The notes under the pieces were generated by a model that saw only the letters and a program-made list of their open reading frames with translations, searched no databases and was not told the DNA's origin. From assembly GCA_022013615.1 (NCBI GenBank), contig JAKLQB010000606.1, positions 1 through 9,223 of the forward strand: a stretch of DNA of 9,223 nt, given 5' to 3'. The stretch is from Desulfobacterales bacterium (GTDB lineage: Bacteria; Desulfobacterota; DSM-4660; Desulfatiglandales; Desulfatiglandaceae). Both the position numbers and the translations under genes were made by a program. Of this stretch, positions 1 through 6,831 are shown in pieces. Positions within the stretch are counted from its first letter, which is position 1. The number at the start of each line of letters is the position of its first letter.

Positions 1-1
1 G

Positions 2-3000
2 ACGATGGTTGAAGAACTGCAACACGAGATCACCGAGCGCCGTCGGGCGGAGGACCGGCTGCGGGAGAGCGAACAATGGCTGTCCACAACGCTAAGGAGC
101 ATTGGCGATGCGGTGATAGCTACTGATGCCGGAGGACTTGTGACCCTCATGAATCCTGTTGCCGAGAACCTGACCGGCTGGGACGAGCCGGAGACTGCTG
201 GCAAGCCTCTGGAAGACATTTTCAACATCATCAACGACCAAACAGGGGGACGGGCTGAGAATCCTGTAGTCAGGGTGCTCCGAGAAGGCGTTGTTGTGGG
301 CCTGGCCGATCATACGGTATTGATAGCCAAAGACGGAACGAAACGGCCTATTGCCGACAGCGGGGCGCCGATTAGAAATGAGGAAGGGGAGATCATCGGC
401 GCTGTCATAGTCTTCAGGGACATCACAGAGCTCAAGCAGGCAGAGGAGGAATTGAGGAAACACCACGACCACTTAGAGAAACTGGTGCAAGACCGCACAG
501 GAGCGCTGCGGGAGAGCGAGGAAAAATACCGCGAGGTTGTCGAAACCTCTGTTGATGGTGTGATATCCGTTGATTCGCAGATGAAGGTTGGTGTGTGGAA
601 TAAGGGAGCAGAAAGGATATTTGGGTACACGGAAGAGGAGATGATAGGGCAAAGTTTAATGAAGATTGTCCCTGAGAGATACAAGAAAGAAAAGGAGAAG
701 GGATTTGTTGAATTCCGAAAAAGCGGGTCAGGCCCGGTCATAGGAAAGACATTAGAGCTTCAGGGCGTAAGGAAAGATGGGACAGAGATTTCATTTGAAC
801 TCTCCGTTTCATCAAGAAAAAAGAATGAAACTCACATCGCCACTGCAACAGTGAGGGACATCACCGAGCGGAAGCATATAGAGGAGCAACTGCGGCACAT
901 GGCCAAAGTCTTCATGGACTCAACTGACCCAATCATTATTGAAGATCTGTCGGGCAATGTGGTTGATATGAATGTCGAGGCAGAGCGTGCCTACGGCTGG
1001 AAGAGAAAGGAATTAATCGGAAAGCCCATCAAGACTGTAGTTCCGGCTAAGTATCATGAGCAGGCCGATGAGCTACTGGCGCGCTGCAAAGCAGGGGAAG
1101 CTCTCCGGAATGTTGAGGGATGGCGATGGGACAAGGCAGGCAAGGTGTCTGCGGTTCTCTTGACTCTCTTCTTTTTGACAGACGAAGATGGAAAACCTGT
1201 GGCAATCGTCTCATTAGCGAAGGACATCACCGAGCGCAAACAAGCTGAACAGTCGCTCATCGAGTCCGAGAGGAAGTCTATAAACCTAATAGAAAATGTC
1301 CCGGTTGGCATTGCATTAAGTACTCCAGGGGCAGAAGGAAGTGTAACTGAAATCAATTCAACTCTATTGAAGATACTTGGTTACCAGTCTAAAGACGAGT
1401 TCTTGAAGTTGCCGGCTTCTGTTCACTATTATGATCTAAAAGAAAGAGAACGATTTTCTGAACTGCGTAAACAGGGCCCGGTGAAAAACTATGAGACCAG
1501 ATTCAAACGCAAAGACGGTAGCGTATTCTGGGGCTCTGTTACCTCCGTAACCCAGGTAACCAGAGAGGGCATAACCCAGTTTTTGAATATTTTTGAAGAC
1601 ATCACTGAGCGCAAGAGAAATAGAGAACAAATTAAAATATTGAACGAACAAATGCGAATTATCCTTGACGCCTCTCCGGCCATGATTTTCTATAAGGACA
1701 AAGAAAACCGTTTTATCCAGGTGAATGAAACCCTAGCCAGGGCATGCGGGAAGTCGAAACAAGAAATGGAAGGAAAAAGTTTGTGGGACCTATATCCCAA
1801 GGAAGCGGCTGACCAATACTGGCAAGATGATAAGGAAGTAATAGCCGACGGCAAGTCCAAATTGAATATTATTGAATCCATGGAAACCCCGGATGGAACG
1901 ATATGGGTTCAGACAGATAAAATTCCTTATCAAGATTCAAAAGGGGAGACCATCGGGATCATCGGTTTTGCCCTGGACATCACCGAGCGCAAACAGGCGG
2001 AGGAAAAAACCAAACAACTGCAACAATATCTCCATCTTCAAATCGAGAGAATGCCTATAGGATTGATTGTTTGGGATACAGAGTTTCGTATGACATCTTG
2101 GAATCCCGCTGCTGAGAAGATTTTTGGCTACACAGCGCAAGAAGCGTTGGGGAAACATCCATACGGCCTGATTGTGCCAAAAGAGGTTCAATCCCATGTG
2201 AATGATATTTGGGGTCGACTGCTTGAAGGGGATACAACGGCGCATAGCATGAACGATAACATAACCAAAGATGGTCGCACTATCCTCTGCAAGTGGTCAA
2301 ACACACCACTTAAAGAAGCCGATGGCACCGTGATGGGTGTTCTTTCAATGGTTCAAGACATCACACAACGCAAGCGGGCGGAAGATAAGATAAAAGCATC
2401 TCTGAAGGAAAAAGAGGTGTTGTTGCAGGAGATTCACCATCGGGTAAAGAACAATCTTCAGGTTATGTCGAGTCTGCTCGATATACAAGCAAGAACCGCT
2501 AAAGACAAAGACATAATTGAGATGCTTTCTGAATCCCGAAACAGGATAAATGCCATGGCTCTTATCCATACTCAATTATATGAAAGCACAAGCTTATCAG
2601 AAATACATATTAAGGGGTTTGTCGATGCGCTAATGGGACAATTGTTCCAGATTTATTCGGTTCAGGATAGGGAAATTACTCCGGTTGTTCGTGTAGTTGA
2701 TTATCCGCTTCCCATATCCGTGGCAGTGCCTGTCGGATTAATTCTCAATGAACTGCTGACCAACGCCTTCAAATACGCTTTTGCTGAAAGAAAAAAAGGG
2801 GAGATCGAGATCAGCTTCGATGCATCAGAAAAAGGTAAAATCAGTCTGACTGTCAGTGATAATGGGATTGGATTACCCCAAGGATTCGATATTAATAAAA
2901 GCGAAACACTTGGCCTGCACCTGGTAAAGATACTGGTAGAGGATCAATTACGGGGAAATTTAGCGATTATCAGTATAAAAGGAACGACCTTTAAGATAGA

Positions 3001-3037
3001 GTTTGAAATAGAAAACAACAAAAACGGAGTTAATTAA
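2..3037 (+). CDS. Six-PAS sensor histidine kinase, HisKA_2 type (5'-partial)
   Basis: Sensor kinase that autophosphorylates on histidine and hands the phosphate to a separate receiver. Counting from the first in-window ATG (base 5), PAS domains lie at about residues 24-146, 172-292, 298-412, 423-536, 549-664 and 675-792, five of the six ending in a DIT-E/Q-RK linker (the first in DITELK). The kinase core follows: the HisKA_2 motif EIHHRVKNNLQ puts the phospho-acceptor at His811/His812 (most likely His812, before RVKNNL), with the N-box NELLTNAFKYAF near 915-926, the G1 box DNGIGLP at 952-958 and a TLGL G2 region near 968-971. There is no receiver, no DNA-binding domain and no membrane segment in the visible part. 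The visible start is probably not real: the frame is open to the window edge, there is no Shine-Dalgarno sequence, and the first residues (ELQHEITERRRAEDRLRESE) are the coiled linker that normally follows an upstream PAS or HAMP domain. It ends one base before the next kinase, so the two are surely co-transcribed. Sensed signals are unknown. Confidence 0.93.
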   Translation, partial: TMVEELQHEITERRRAEDRLRESEQWLSTTLRSIGDAVIATDAGGLVTLMNPVAENLTGWDEPETAGKPLEDIFNIINDQTGGRAENPVVRVLREGVVVGLADHTVLIAKDGTKRPIADSGAPIRNEEGEIIGAVIVFRDITELKQAEEELRKHHDHLEKLVQDRTGALRESEEKYREVVETSVDGVISVDSQMKVGVWNKGAERIFGYTEEEMIGQSLMKIVPERYKKEKEKGFVEFRKSGSGPVIGKTLELQGVRKDGTEISFELSVSSRKKNETHIATATVRDITERKHIEEQLRHMAKVFMDSTDPIIIEDLSGNVVDMNVEAERAYGWKRKELIGKPIKTVVPAKYHEQADELLARCKAGEALRNVEGWRWDKAGKVSAVLLTLFFLTDEDGKPVAIVSLAKDITERKQAEQSLIESERKSINLIENVPVGIALSTPGAEGSVTEINSTLLKILGYQSKDEFLKLPASVHYYDLKERERFSELRKQGPVKNYETRFKRKDGSVFWGSVTSVTQVTREGITQFLNIFEDITERKRNREQIKILNEQMRIILDASPAMIFYKDKENRFIQVNETLARACGKSKQEMEGKSLWDLYPKEAADQYWQDDKEVIADGKSKLNIIESMETPDGTIWVQTDKIPYQDSKGETIGIIGFALDITERKQAEEKTKQLQQYLHLQIERMPIGLIVWDTEFRMTSWNPAAEKIFGYTAQEALGKHPYGLIVPKEVQSHVNDIWGRLLEGDTTAHSMNDNITKDGRTILCKWSNTPLKEADGTVMGVLSMVQDITQRKRAEDKIKASLKEKEVLLQEIHHRVKNNLQVMSSLLDIQARTAKDKDIIEMLSESRNRINAMALIHTQLYESTSLSEIHIKGFVDALMGQLFQIYSVQDREITPVVRVVDYPLPISVAVPVGLILNELLTNAFKYAFAERKKGEIEISFDASEKGKISLTVSDNGIGLPQGFDINKSETLGLHLVKILVEDQLRGNLAIISIKGTTFKIEFEIENNKNGVN
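1976..2004 (+). repeat. Near-identical PAS-linker DNA repeat (reference copy)
   Basis: The linker at each PAS boundary is conserved at DNA level far beyond the PAS bodies. The core GACATCACCGAGCGCAA is followed by a CRGGCGGAGGA-like end, 29 bp in all. Related copies lie at 26-54, 418-446, 857-885, 1223-1251, 1598-1615 (shorter), 2357-2385, 3786-3814 and 4173-4201. The copies at 1976 and 4173, in different genes, differ at only two of 29 positions by my count. The one before the HisKA of the second kinase (from 4536) has diverged. Part of this reflects protein conservation (DITERKxAE), but codon choice is also shared. Confidence 0.7.
3025..3029 (+). promoter_or_regulatory. Ribosome binding site of the hybrid kinase
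   Basis: CGGAG lies nine bases before the ATG at 3039, inside the last codons of the preceding kinase. This supports the ATG as the start and suggests translational coupling. Confidence 0.6.
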
Positions 3038-3038
3038 T

Positions 3039-5708
3039 ATGGAAAAACAAGCAAGGATATTGGTCGTTGAAGATGAAGTCATCGTAGCCAAAAACCTGAC
3101 AATGGTGGTTAACGATATAGGTTACGAAGTTGTAGGGCGCGCTGTCAGTGCAGATGAGGCCATAAAAAAGGCGCTTGAACTTAAGCCTGATTTGGTATTA
3201 ATGGACATTGTCCTGAAAGGGAAGAAAAACGGCATAGACGCTTCCAAAGAAATAAAAAAGAAGATGGATATTCCAATCATATTTCTGACCGCATATTCGG
3301 ATATTGACTTCATAGAGAAAGCCAAAAGCATTGAGCCGTATGCTTACCTTGTTAAACCGTTCCAACCAAGACAGCTTCTCGCATCCATTGAAATGGCTCT
3401 TTACAAAAACCAAATGGAAAAGAAATTACGAGAAACCGAAGAGTGGCTTTACACAACACTCAAGAGTATCGGTGATTGTGTCATTGCCACCGACTCAAAG
3501 GGTAATGTGAAATTCATGAATGCTGTTGCCGAAGCCGTAACCGGATGGAAGATGGATGAGGTTGTCGGTAAGCCTGTGTCAGTTGTCTTTAACATTATAA
3601 ATGAGGAAACAGGAGAACCGGCCGAAGACCCGGTAACGAAGGTAATCCGAGAAGGTATCGTTGTCGGACTGGCAAATCATACAATATTAATAACTAAAGA
3701 CGGAACGAAAATACCCATTGATGATAGCGGTGCACCAATCAGGGATGATAAAGGAAACCTTGTTGGTGTCGTTTTGGTTTTTAAAGACATCACCGATCGC
3801 AAGCAGGCGGAGAAGGCGCTGCGAGAATCTGAGGTCAAATACCGGAATCTATCCGAAAGTCTTGATGAGTTGATCTACCGTGCGGACCCGGAAACCTTTG
3901 TGACCACCTATGTGAATCGTGCGGTCGAAGGAATCTATGGATATACAGTGGAAGAGTGGCTTAGAGATCCAACATTGTGGGAGAGCACTGTTTATCCTGA
4001 GGACAAGGAAAGAGTTTTTGCATGGTTCACAGAAGCGCAGAGGAAGATGAAATCCGGCGCCATTGAATACCGGATCATAAGGAAAGACAAAACAGTACGG
4101 TGGGTGGTGGATCGCACCGGTTGGGAGAAAGATCAGCAAGGCAATGTCGTCTCCCTGAACGGGGTGTTGTCTGACATCACCGAGCGCAAGCGGGCGGAGG
4201 AACATATAACAAGATTAAGCACTGCTGTTGAGCAGTCGATTGATGGTATAGCAATAGGTGATTTAAAAAGAAAACTGACATATGTGAACGATGCTTTTGC
4301 TCAAATGCACGGTTATTCCCGCGAAGAGATGATTGGAATGAAAATAGAGAATTTACATGATGAAGCCCAGATGGACGAATTGAAAAGTGCTTTACAACAG
4401 TTAGAGACTAAAGGTTCATGGATAGGTGAAATCGGGCATGGCAGAAAAGACGGAACATCTTTTCCCACATATATGACGACTGCTTTAATGAAAGATGATG
4501 AAGGAAAGCCTGCAGGAATTATGGGAATTGTAAGAGATATTACTGACCACAAGAAACTGGAAGCCCAACTCCAACAGGCCCAGAAAATGGAGGCCATCGG
4601 CACCCTGGCCGGTGGGGTTGCCCATGACTTTAACAACCTGCTGACGAGCATATTAGGGAATGCCGAGCTTGCGTTAATGGATCTTGGCAAGGATAATCCC
4701 CTATACGAGAGCTTGAAAGAGATTATTAAAGCGGGGAACAGTGCTGCCTCCCTTACCCGCCAGCTTTTGGCTTTCAGCCGCAAACAGATTTTGCAGCCCG
4801 TGGTTCTGAATCTCAACACGGTGACAGCAGATATAGATAAAATGCTCCGGCGCATGATTGGGGAAGATATAGAACTAAAAACATTGCTGGAACCGGATTT
4901 GGGCAATGTGACGTCCGACCCCGGCCAGATCGAGCAGGTGCTCATAAACCTGGCGGCGAACGCCAGGGACGCCATGCCCCAAGGCGGAAAACTCACTATT
5001 GAGACCGCCAACGTGGATCTGGAAGAAGACTATTTTGTTAATCACGGTGTTGTAGCGGTGCCGGGACCTTATGTGATGTTAGCGGTAAGCGACACCGGCT
5101 GCGGGATGGACAAAGAGACCCAATCGCGGATATTCGAACCTTTCTTTACCACCAAGGAAAAAGGTAAGGGCACGGGCTTGGGGCTATCCACCGTGTATGG
5201 CATCGTCAAGCAGAGCAACGGCTATGTCTGGGTTTACAGTGAGCCGGGGCGTGGCACGACGTTCAAGATTTACCTGTCCCGGGTTAAAGGGGAAGCGGTT
5301 TTATTGAAAAAAGAAAAAGGCCCTACGGAAAAACTTAAGGGTTCCGAGGCGGTTTTGATTGTGGAAGACGATGCTGCGCTCCGCAACCTGGCTCAAAAAA
5401 CCCTCCATCTGTATGGATACAGCGTCCTTGAGGCTGAAAATGGTGAAGAGGCCTTGAGGGTCAGTAAGGAACACGAGGGGCCGATTCATCTGATGATAAC
5501 CGATGTTGTGATGCCGAAGATGTGCGGCAAGGAAACAGCAGAACGGCTGCAACCGCTTTATCCACAGATGAAGGTGATTTATATGTCGGGGTACACGGAC
5601 AACGCCATTGCTCACCACGGCGTTTTGGAACCAGGACTGAATTTTCTCGAAAAGCCTTTTACTCCGCAAGGCCTGGTGCGTAGGGTGCGGGAGGTGCTGG
5701 ACGAATGA
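3039..5708 (+). CDS. Hybrid histidine kinase REC-PAS-PAS-PAS-HisKA-HATPase-REC
   Basis: An 889-residue soluble hybrid kinase without membrane segments. The N-terminal receiver covers about 5-125, with acidic pocket Glu11/Asp12, phospho-acceptor Asp56 (LVLMD), Thr84 and Lys106 (LVKPF). PAS1 is about 134-258 and a close paralogue of the first PAS of the upstream kinase. PAS2 (262-386) looks PAS_3-like (EYRIIRKDKTVRWV), and PAS3 is 388-506. The dimerisation/phospho-acceptor helix has the typical AQKMEAIGTLAGGVAHDFNN motif with His529. The ATPase domain has an N-box NARDA at 641-645, G1 DTGCGM at 685-690 and G2 GTGLGLS at 711-717. The C-terminal receiver (about 771-888) has Asp777/Asp778, phospho-acceptor Asp822 (TDVVMPK), Ser850 and Lys872. 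All catalytic residues are present, so it should be active. An N-terminal receiver on a kinase usually takes phosphate from another kinase, and the HisKA_2 kinase one base upstream is the obvious donor. The final output is not in this gene. Confidence 0.95.
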   Translation: MEKQARILVVEDEVIVAKNLTMVVNDIGYEVVGRAVSADEAIKKALELKPDLVLMDIVLKGKKNGIDASKEIKKKMDIPIIFLTAYSDIDFIEKAKSIEPYAYLVKPFQPRQLLASIEMALYKNQMEKKLRETEEWLYTTLKSIGDCVIATDSKGNVKFMNAVAEAVTGWKMDEVVGKPVSVVFNIINEETGEPAEDPVTKVIREGIVVGLANHTILITKDGTKIPIDDSGAPIRDDKGNLVGVVLVFKDITDRKQAEKALRESEVKYRNLSESLDELIYRADPETFVTTYVNRAVEGIYGYTVEEWLRDPTLWESTVYPEDKERVFAWFTEAQRKMKSGAIEYRIIRKDKTVRWVVDRTGWEKDQQGNVVSLNGVLSDITERKRAEEHITRLSTAVEQSIDGIAIGDLKRKLTYVNDAFAQMHGYSREEMIGMKIENLHDEAQMDELKSALQQLETKGSWIGEIGHGRKDGTSFPTYMTTALMKDDEGKPAGIMGIVRDITDHKKLEAQLQQAQKMEAIGTLAGGVAHDFNNLLTSILGNAELALMDLGKDNPLYESLKEIIKAGNSAASLTRQLLAFSRKQILQPVVLNLNTVTADIDKMLRRMIGEDIELKTLLEPDLGNVTSDPGQIEQVLINLAANARDAMPQGGKLTIETANVDLEEDYFVNHGVVAVPGPYVMLAVSDTGCGMDKETQSRIFEPFFTTKEKGKGTGLGLSTVYGIVKQSNGYVWVYSEPGRGTTFKIYLSRVKGEAVLLKKEKGPTEKLKGSEAVLIVEDDAALRNLAQKTLHLYGYSVLEAENGEEALRVSKEHEGPIHLMITDVVMPKMCGKETAERLQPLYPQMKVIYMSGYTDNAIAHHGVLEPGLNFLEKPFTPQGLVRRVREVLDE

Positions 5709-5711
5709 GAC

Positions 5712-5739
5712 GGGTTGCGAGTTGCGGGTTGCGGGTTGC
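5712..5739 (+). repeat. Four tandem GGGTTGC heptamers
   Basis: GGGTTGC, GAGTTGC, GGGTTGC, GGGTTGC run in tandem with a single mismatch, starting four bases after the stop codon of the hybrid kinase. A degenerate further copy (ATTGCGGG) follows the 39-bp repeats at about 5813. It looks like a low-complexity intergenic repeat; no function can be read from the sequence. Confidence 0.8.
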
Positions 5740-5813
5740 TTGCTGAAGCGAAGCGAAAGTCCCGCACGGCGGGATTGCTTGCTGAAGCGGAGCGAAAGTC
5801 CCGCGCCGCGGGA
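5736..5813 (+). repeat. Two 39-bp direct repeats, each ending in a GC hairpin
   Basis: Copies at 5736-5774 and 5775-5813 are directly adjacent and differ at only a few bases: one A/G in the AAGCGRAGCG part and changes in the hairpin loop. Each ends in a perfect six-base stem, TCCCGC-ACG-GCGGGA at 5760-5774 and TCCCGC-GCC-GCGGGA at 5799-5813, and each carries a second small stem (GCTT-GCTG-AAGC). The changes avoid the stems, which hints at selection or recent copying of a structured element. The length of 13 codons preserves the frame. No U-run follows the stems, so they are not simple intrinsic terminators. Confidence 0.85.
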
Positions 5814-5893
5814 TTGCGGGATGCTGGTTGTAACGAAAAACGACAAGGCCCGTATGGATAACGATCTTAAAACTTCCGGCGGCAATGATAATC

Positions 5894-5900
5894 GGAGGGG
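5894..5900 (+). promoter_or_regulatory. Strong Shine-Dalgarno deciding the start at 5905
   Basis: GGAGGGG lies four bases before the ATG at 5905. Earlier in-frame ATGs at 5722, 5821 and 5854 lack a comparable site, and the first lies inside the heptamer array. Confidence 0.85.
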
Positions 5901-5904
5901 AAAA

Positions 5905-6741
5905 ATGACAAACATCCTAATCGTGGACGATGAGGAAAGGATCCGGACCTTGATTGCCCGGATTCTTGAGAGAAAAGGGTATATCTGTGTTCAGGCCGTC
6001 GATGCAGCGGAGGCCCGTGATTGCCTGAAAAAACAGGATTTCGATTTGGTCATTTGCGACGTAAATATGCCCGGAGAGTCAGGAATAGACTTCATCCTGG
6101 ATGTCCTGCCCACCCATCAGGACATGGCTGCCGTGATGGTGACCGCTTTAGATAACCCCCTTGCTGCAGAGGCTGTCGCGGCAATAGGTGTATTTGATTA
6201 CATCATTAAGCCTTTTACTCCCAATGGGTTACTAATCACTGTGGCCAATGCACTGAGCCGTTGCGAGCTTGAGATCGCCAAGAGGAATTACAGCGAAAAT
6301 CTGGAGCGGATGGTAGCAGAACGTACGGAGAAATTGAAAAAAACACTGGATGGTATTATTGCTGCAACAGCTAAAACAGTTGAAATAAGAGACCCTTTCA
6401 CAGCCGGGCATCAAAAGCGAGTGGCCGGACTTGCCCTCGCCATAGCCACCGAGATGGACCTTTCAATGCACCAGCAGGAAGGTACCCACATGGCTGGAAT
6501 TATTCACGATTTGGGTAAGATATCCGTACCGGCTGAGATTCTCAGCAAACCGCGCCGATTGACTGAAACTGAATTCAATTTTATTAAGGAACACCCAGGG
6601 GTCGGTTACAGTATCCTAAAGAATTTAGATTTCCCCTGGCCAATAGCCCAAATTGTGTTCCAGCATCCAACGTTACGCATAAAGGGCAATGGCAGGCGGG
6701 TATTCGAATTTCGGATTTTCCCGTCACCCACAGATGGGTGA
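5905..6741 (+). CDS. REC-HD-GYP protein with truncated phosphodiesterase domain
   Basis: A 278-residue protein. The receiver covers about 3-118, with Asp8/Asp9, phospho-acceptor Asp52 (VICDVNMP), Thr80 and Lys102 (IIKPF). A coiled linker at about 122-150 (ENLERMVAERTEKLKK) leads into an HD-GYP domain, a family that hydrolyses c-di-GMP. Visible HD-GYP features are AGHQKRV with His169, the HD pair His201-Asp202 followed by LGKISVP, EHPGVGYSIL with His230, and VFQH with His254. The family then needs a second His, the GSGYP motif and further helices with a metal-binding Asp. Here the sequence changes after His254 to PTLRIKGNGRRVFEFRIFPSPTDG and stops, so a large part of the domain is missing. I searched the other frames downstream to the next gene and saw no remnant. 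Activity as a phosphodiesterase is doubtful; the receiver and metal-site remnant may still bind partners, or this is a decaying gene. The start is set by GGAGGGG at 5894. The open frame continues upstream through the repeat island to 5722 but is not needed. Confidence 0.85.
   Translation: MTNILIVDDEERIRTLIARILERKGYICVQAVDAAEARDCLKKQDFDLVICDVNMPGESGIDFILDVLPTHQDMAAVMVTALDNPLAAEAVAAIGVFDYIIKPFTPNGLLITVANALSRCELEIAKRNYSENLERMVAERTEKLKKTLDGIIAATAKTVEIRDPFTAGHQKRVAGLALAIATEMDLSMHQQEGTHMAGIIHDLGKISVPAEILSKPRRLTETEFNFIKEHPGVGYSILKNLDFPWPIAQIVFQHPTLRIKGNGRRVFEFRIFPSPTDG
6664..6741 (+). other. Foreign-looking tail replacing the end of the HD-GYP domain
   Basis: From about base 6664, just after the VFQH codons, similarity to HD-GYP stops. 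The segment stays open in a second forward frame (reading NVTHKGQWQAG and on to about 6780) and also on the reverse strand, and it ends in a perfect hairpin. The best explanation is a short repeat element inserted or joined by deletion. A weaker alternative is that RIKGNG at 258-263 is a decayed version of the R-x-N/D-G-S-G part of the GYP motif. Confidence 0.5.
6724..6741. repeat. Perfect hairpin at the end of the truncated HD-GYP gene
   Basis: TCACCCA-CAGA-TGGGTGA is a seven-base perfect inverted repeat with a four-base loop. Its last three bases are the TGA stop codon of the gene. No T-run follows, so it is a poor intrinsic terminator; it could be the end of a mobile repeat or a transcript-stabilising structure. 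Confidence 0.75.
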
Positions 6742-6754
6742 AACGTATTAATTT

Positions 6755-6771
6755 ATATGAATATTTCATAT
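6755..6771. promoter_or_regulatory. 17-bp perfect palindrome, possible operator
   Basis: ATATGAA-TAT-TTCATAT lies in the 90-bp AT-rich gap (6742-6831) before the REC-PAS gene. The gap is the best place for a promoter for the downstream chemosensory genes. I see no convincing -35/-10 pair, so the operator role is inferred from symmetry and position only. Confidence 0.4.
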
Positions 6772-6818
6772 CGCCATTTTAAGGCACTAAACTTTTGAGA
6801 CGTTTAACTAATTCAATT

Positions 6819-6827
6819 GGAGGTGAG
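6819..6827 (+). promoter_or_regulatory. Near-perfect Shine-Dalgarno of the REC-PAS gene
   Basis: GGAGGTGAG lies four bases before the ATG at 6832. It rules out the in-frame TTG at 6817, which would place the start codon on the binding site itself. Confidence 0.85.
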
Positions 6828-6831
6828 GCAG

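Noticed and set aside
4313..5011. 232-codon minus-strand open frame
   Set aside because: It lies wholly inside the PAS3, HisKA and ATPase part of the hybrid kinase, has serine-rich low-quality translation and no recognisable domain. It is a shadow of the real gene.
5736..5813. CRISPR-like direct repeats
   Set aside because: The two 39-bp copies are directly adjacent with no spacer, there are only two, and no cas gene is present.
5760..5813. GC hairpins as intrinsic terminators after the hybrid kinase
   Set aside because: Stems are only six base pairs and no T-run follows either one.
5301..5915. 204-codon minus-strand open frame across the repeat island
   Set aside because: It covers the antisense of the C-terminal receiver and of the repeats; its repetitive protein comes from the 39-bp units. 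No plausible gene.
6724..6760. Hairpin as terminator of the truncated HD-GYP gene
   Set aside because: The stem is perfect but is followed by AACGTATTAA, not a T-run, on the plus strand; the minus strand side also lacks one.
6584..6769. 61-codon minus-strand open frame opposite the HD-GYP tail
   Set aside because: No ribosome site or domain is visible. It may only reflect a repeat element open in several frames.
6742..6831. Remnant of the missing GYP half after the stop codon
   Set aside because: I read all three forward frames to the next gene and saw no GYP-like motif or following helix, so a simple frameshift does not explain the truncation.
6817..6831. TTG start for the REC-PAS gene
   Set aside because: The TTG overlaps the Shine-Dalgarno GGAGGTGAG, which is ideally placed for the ATG at 6832.
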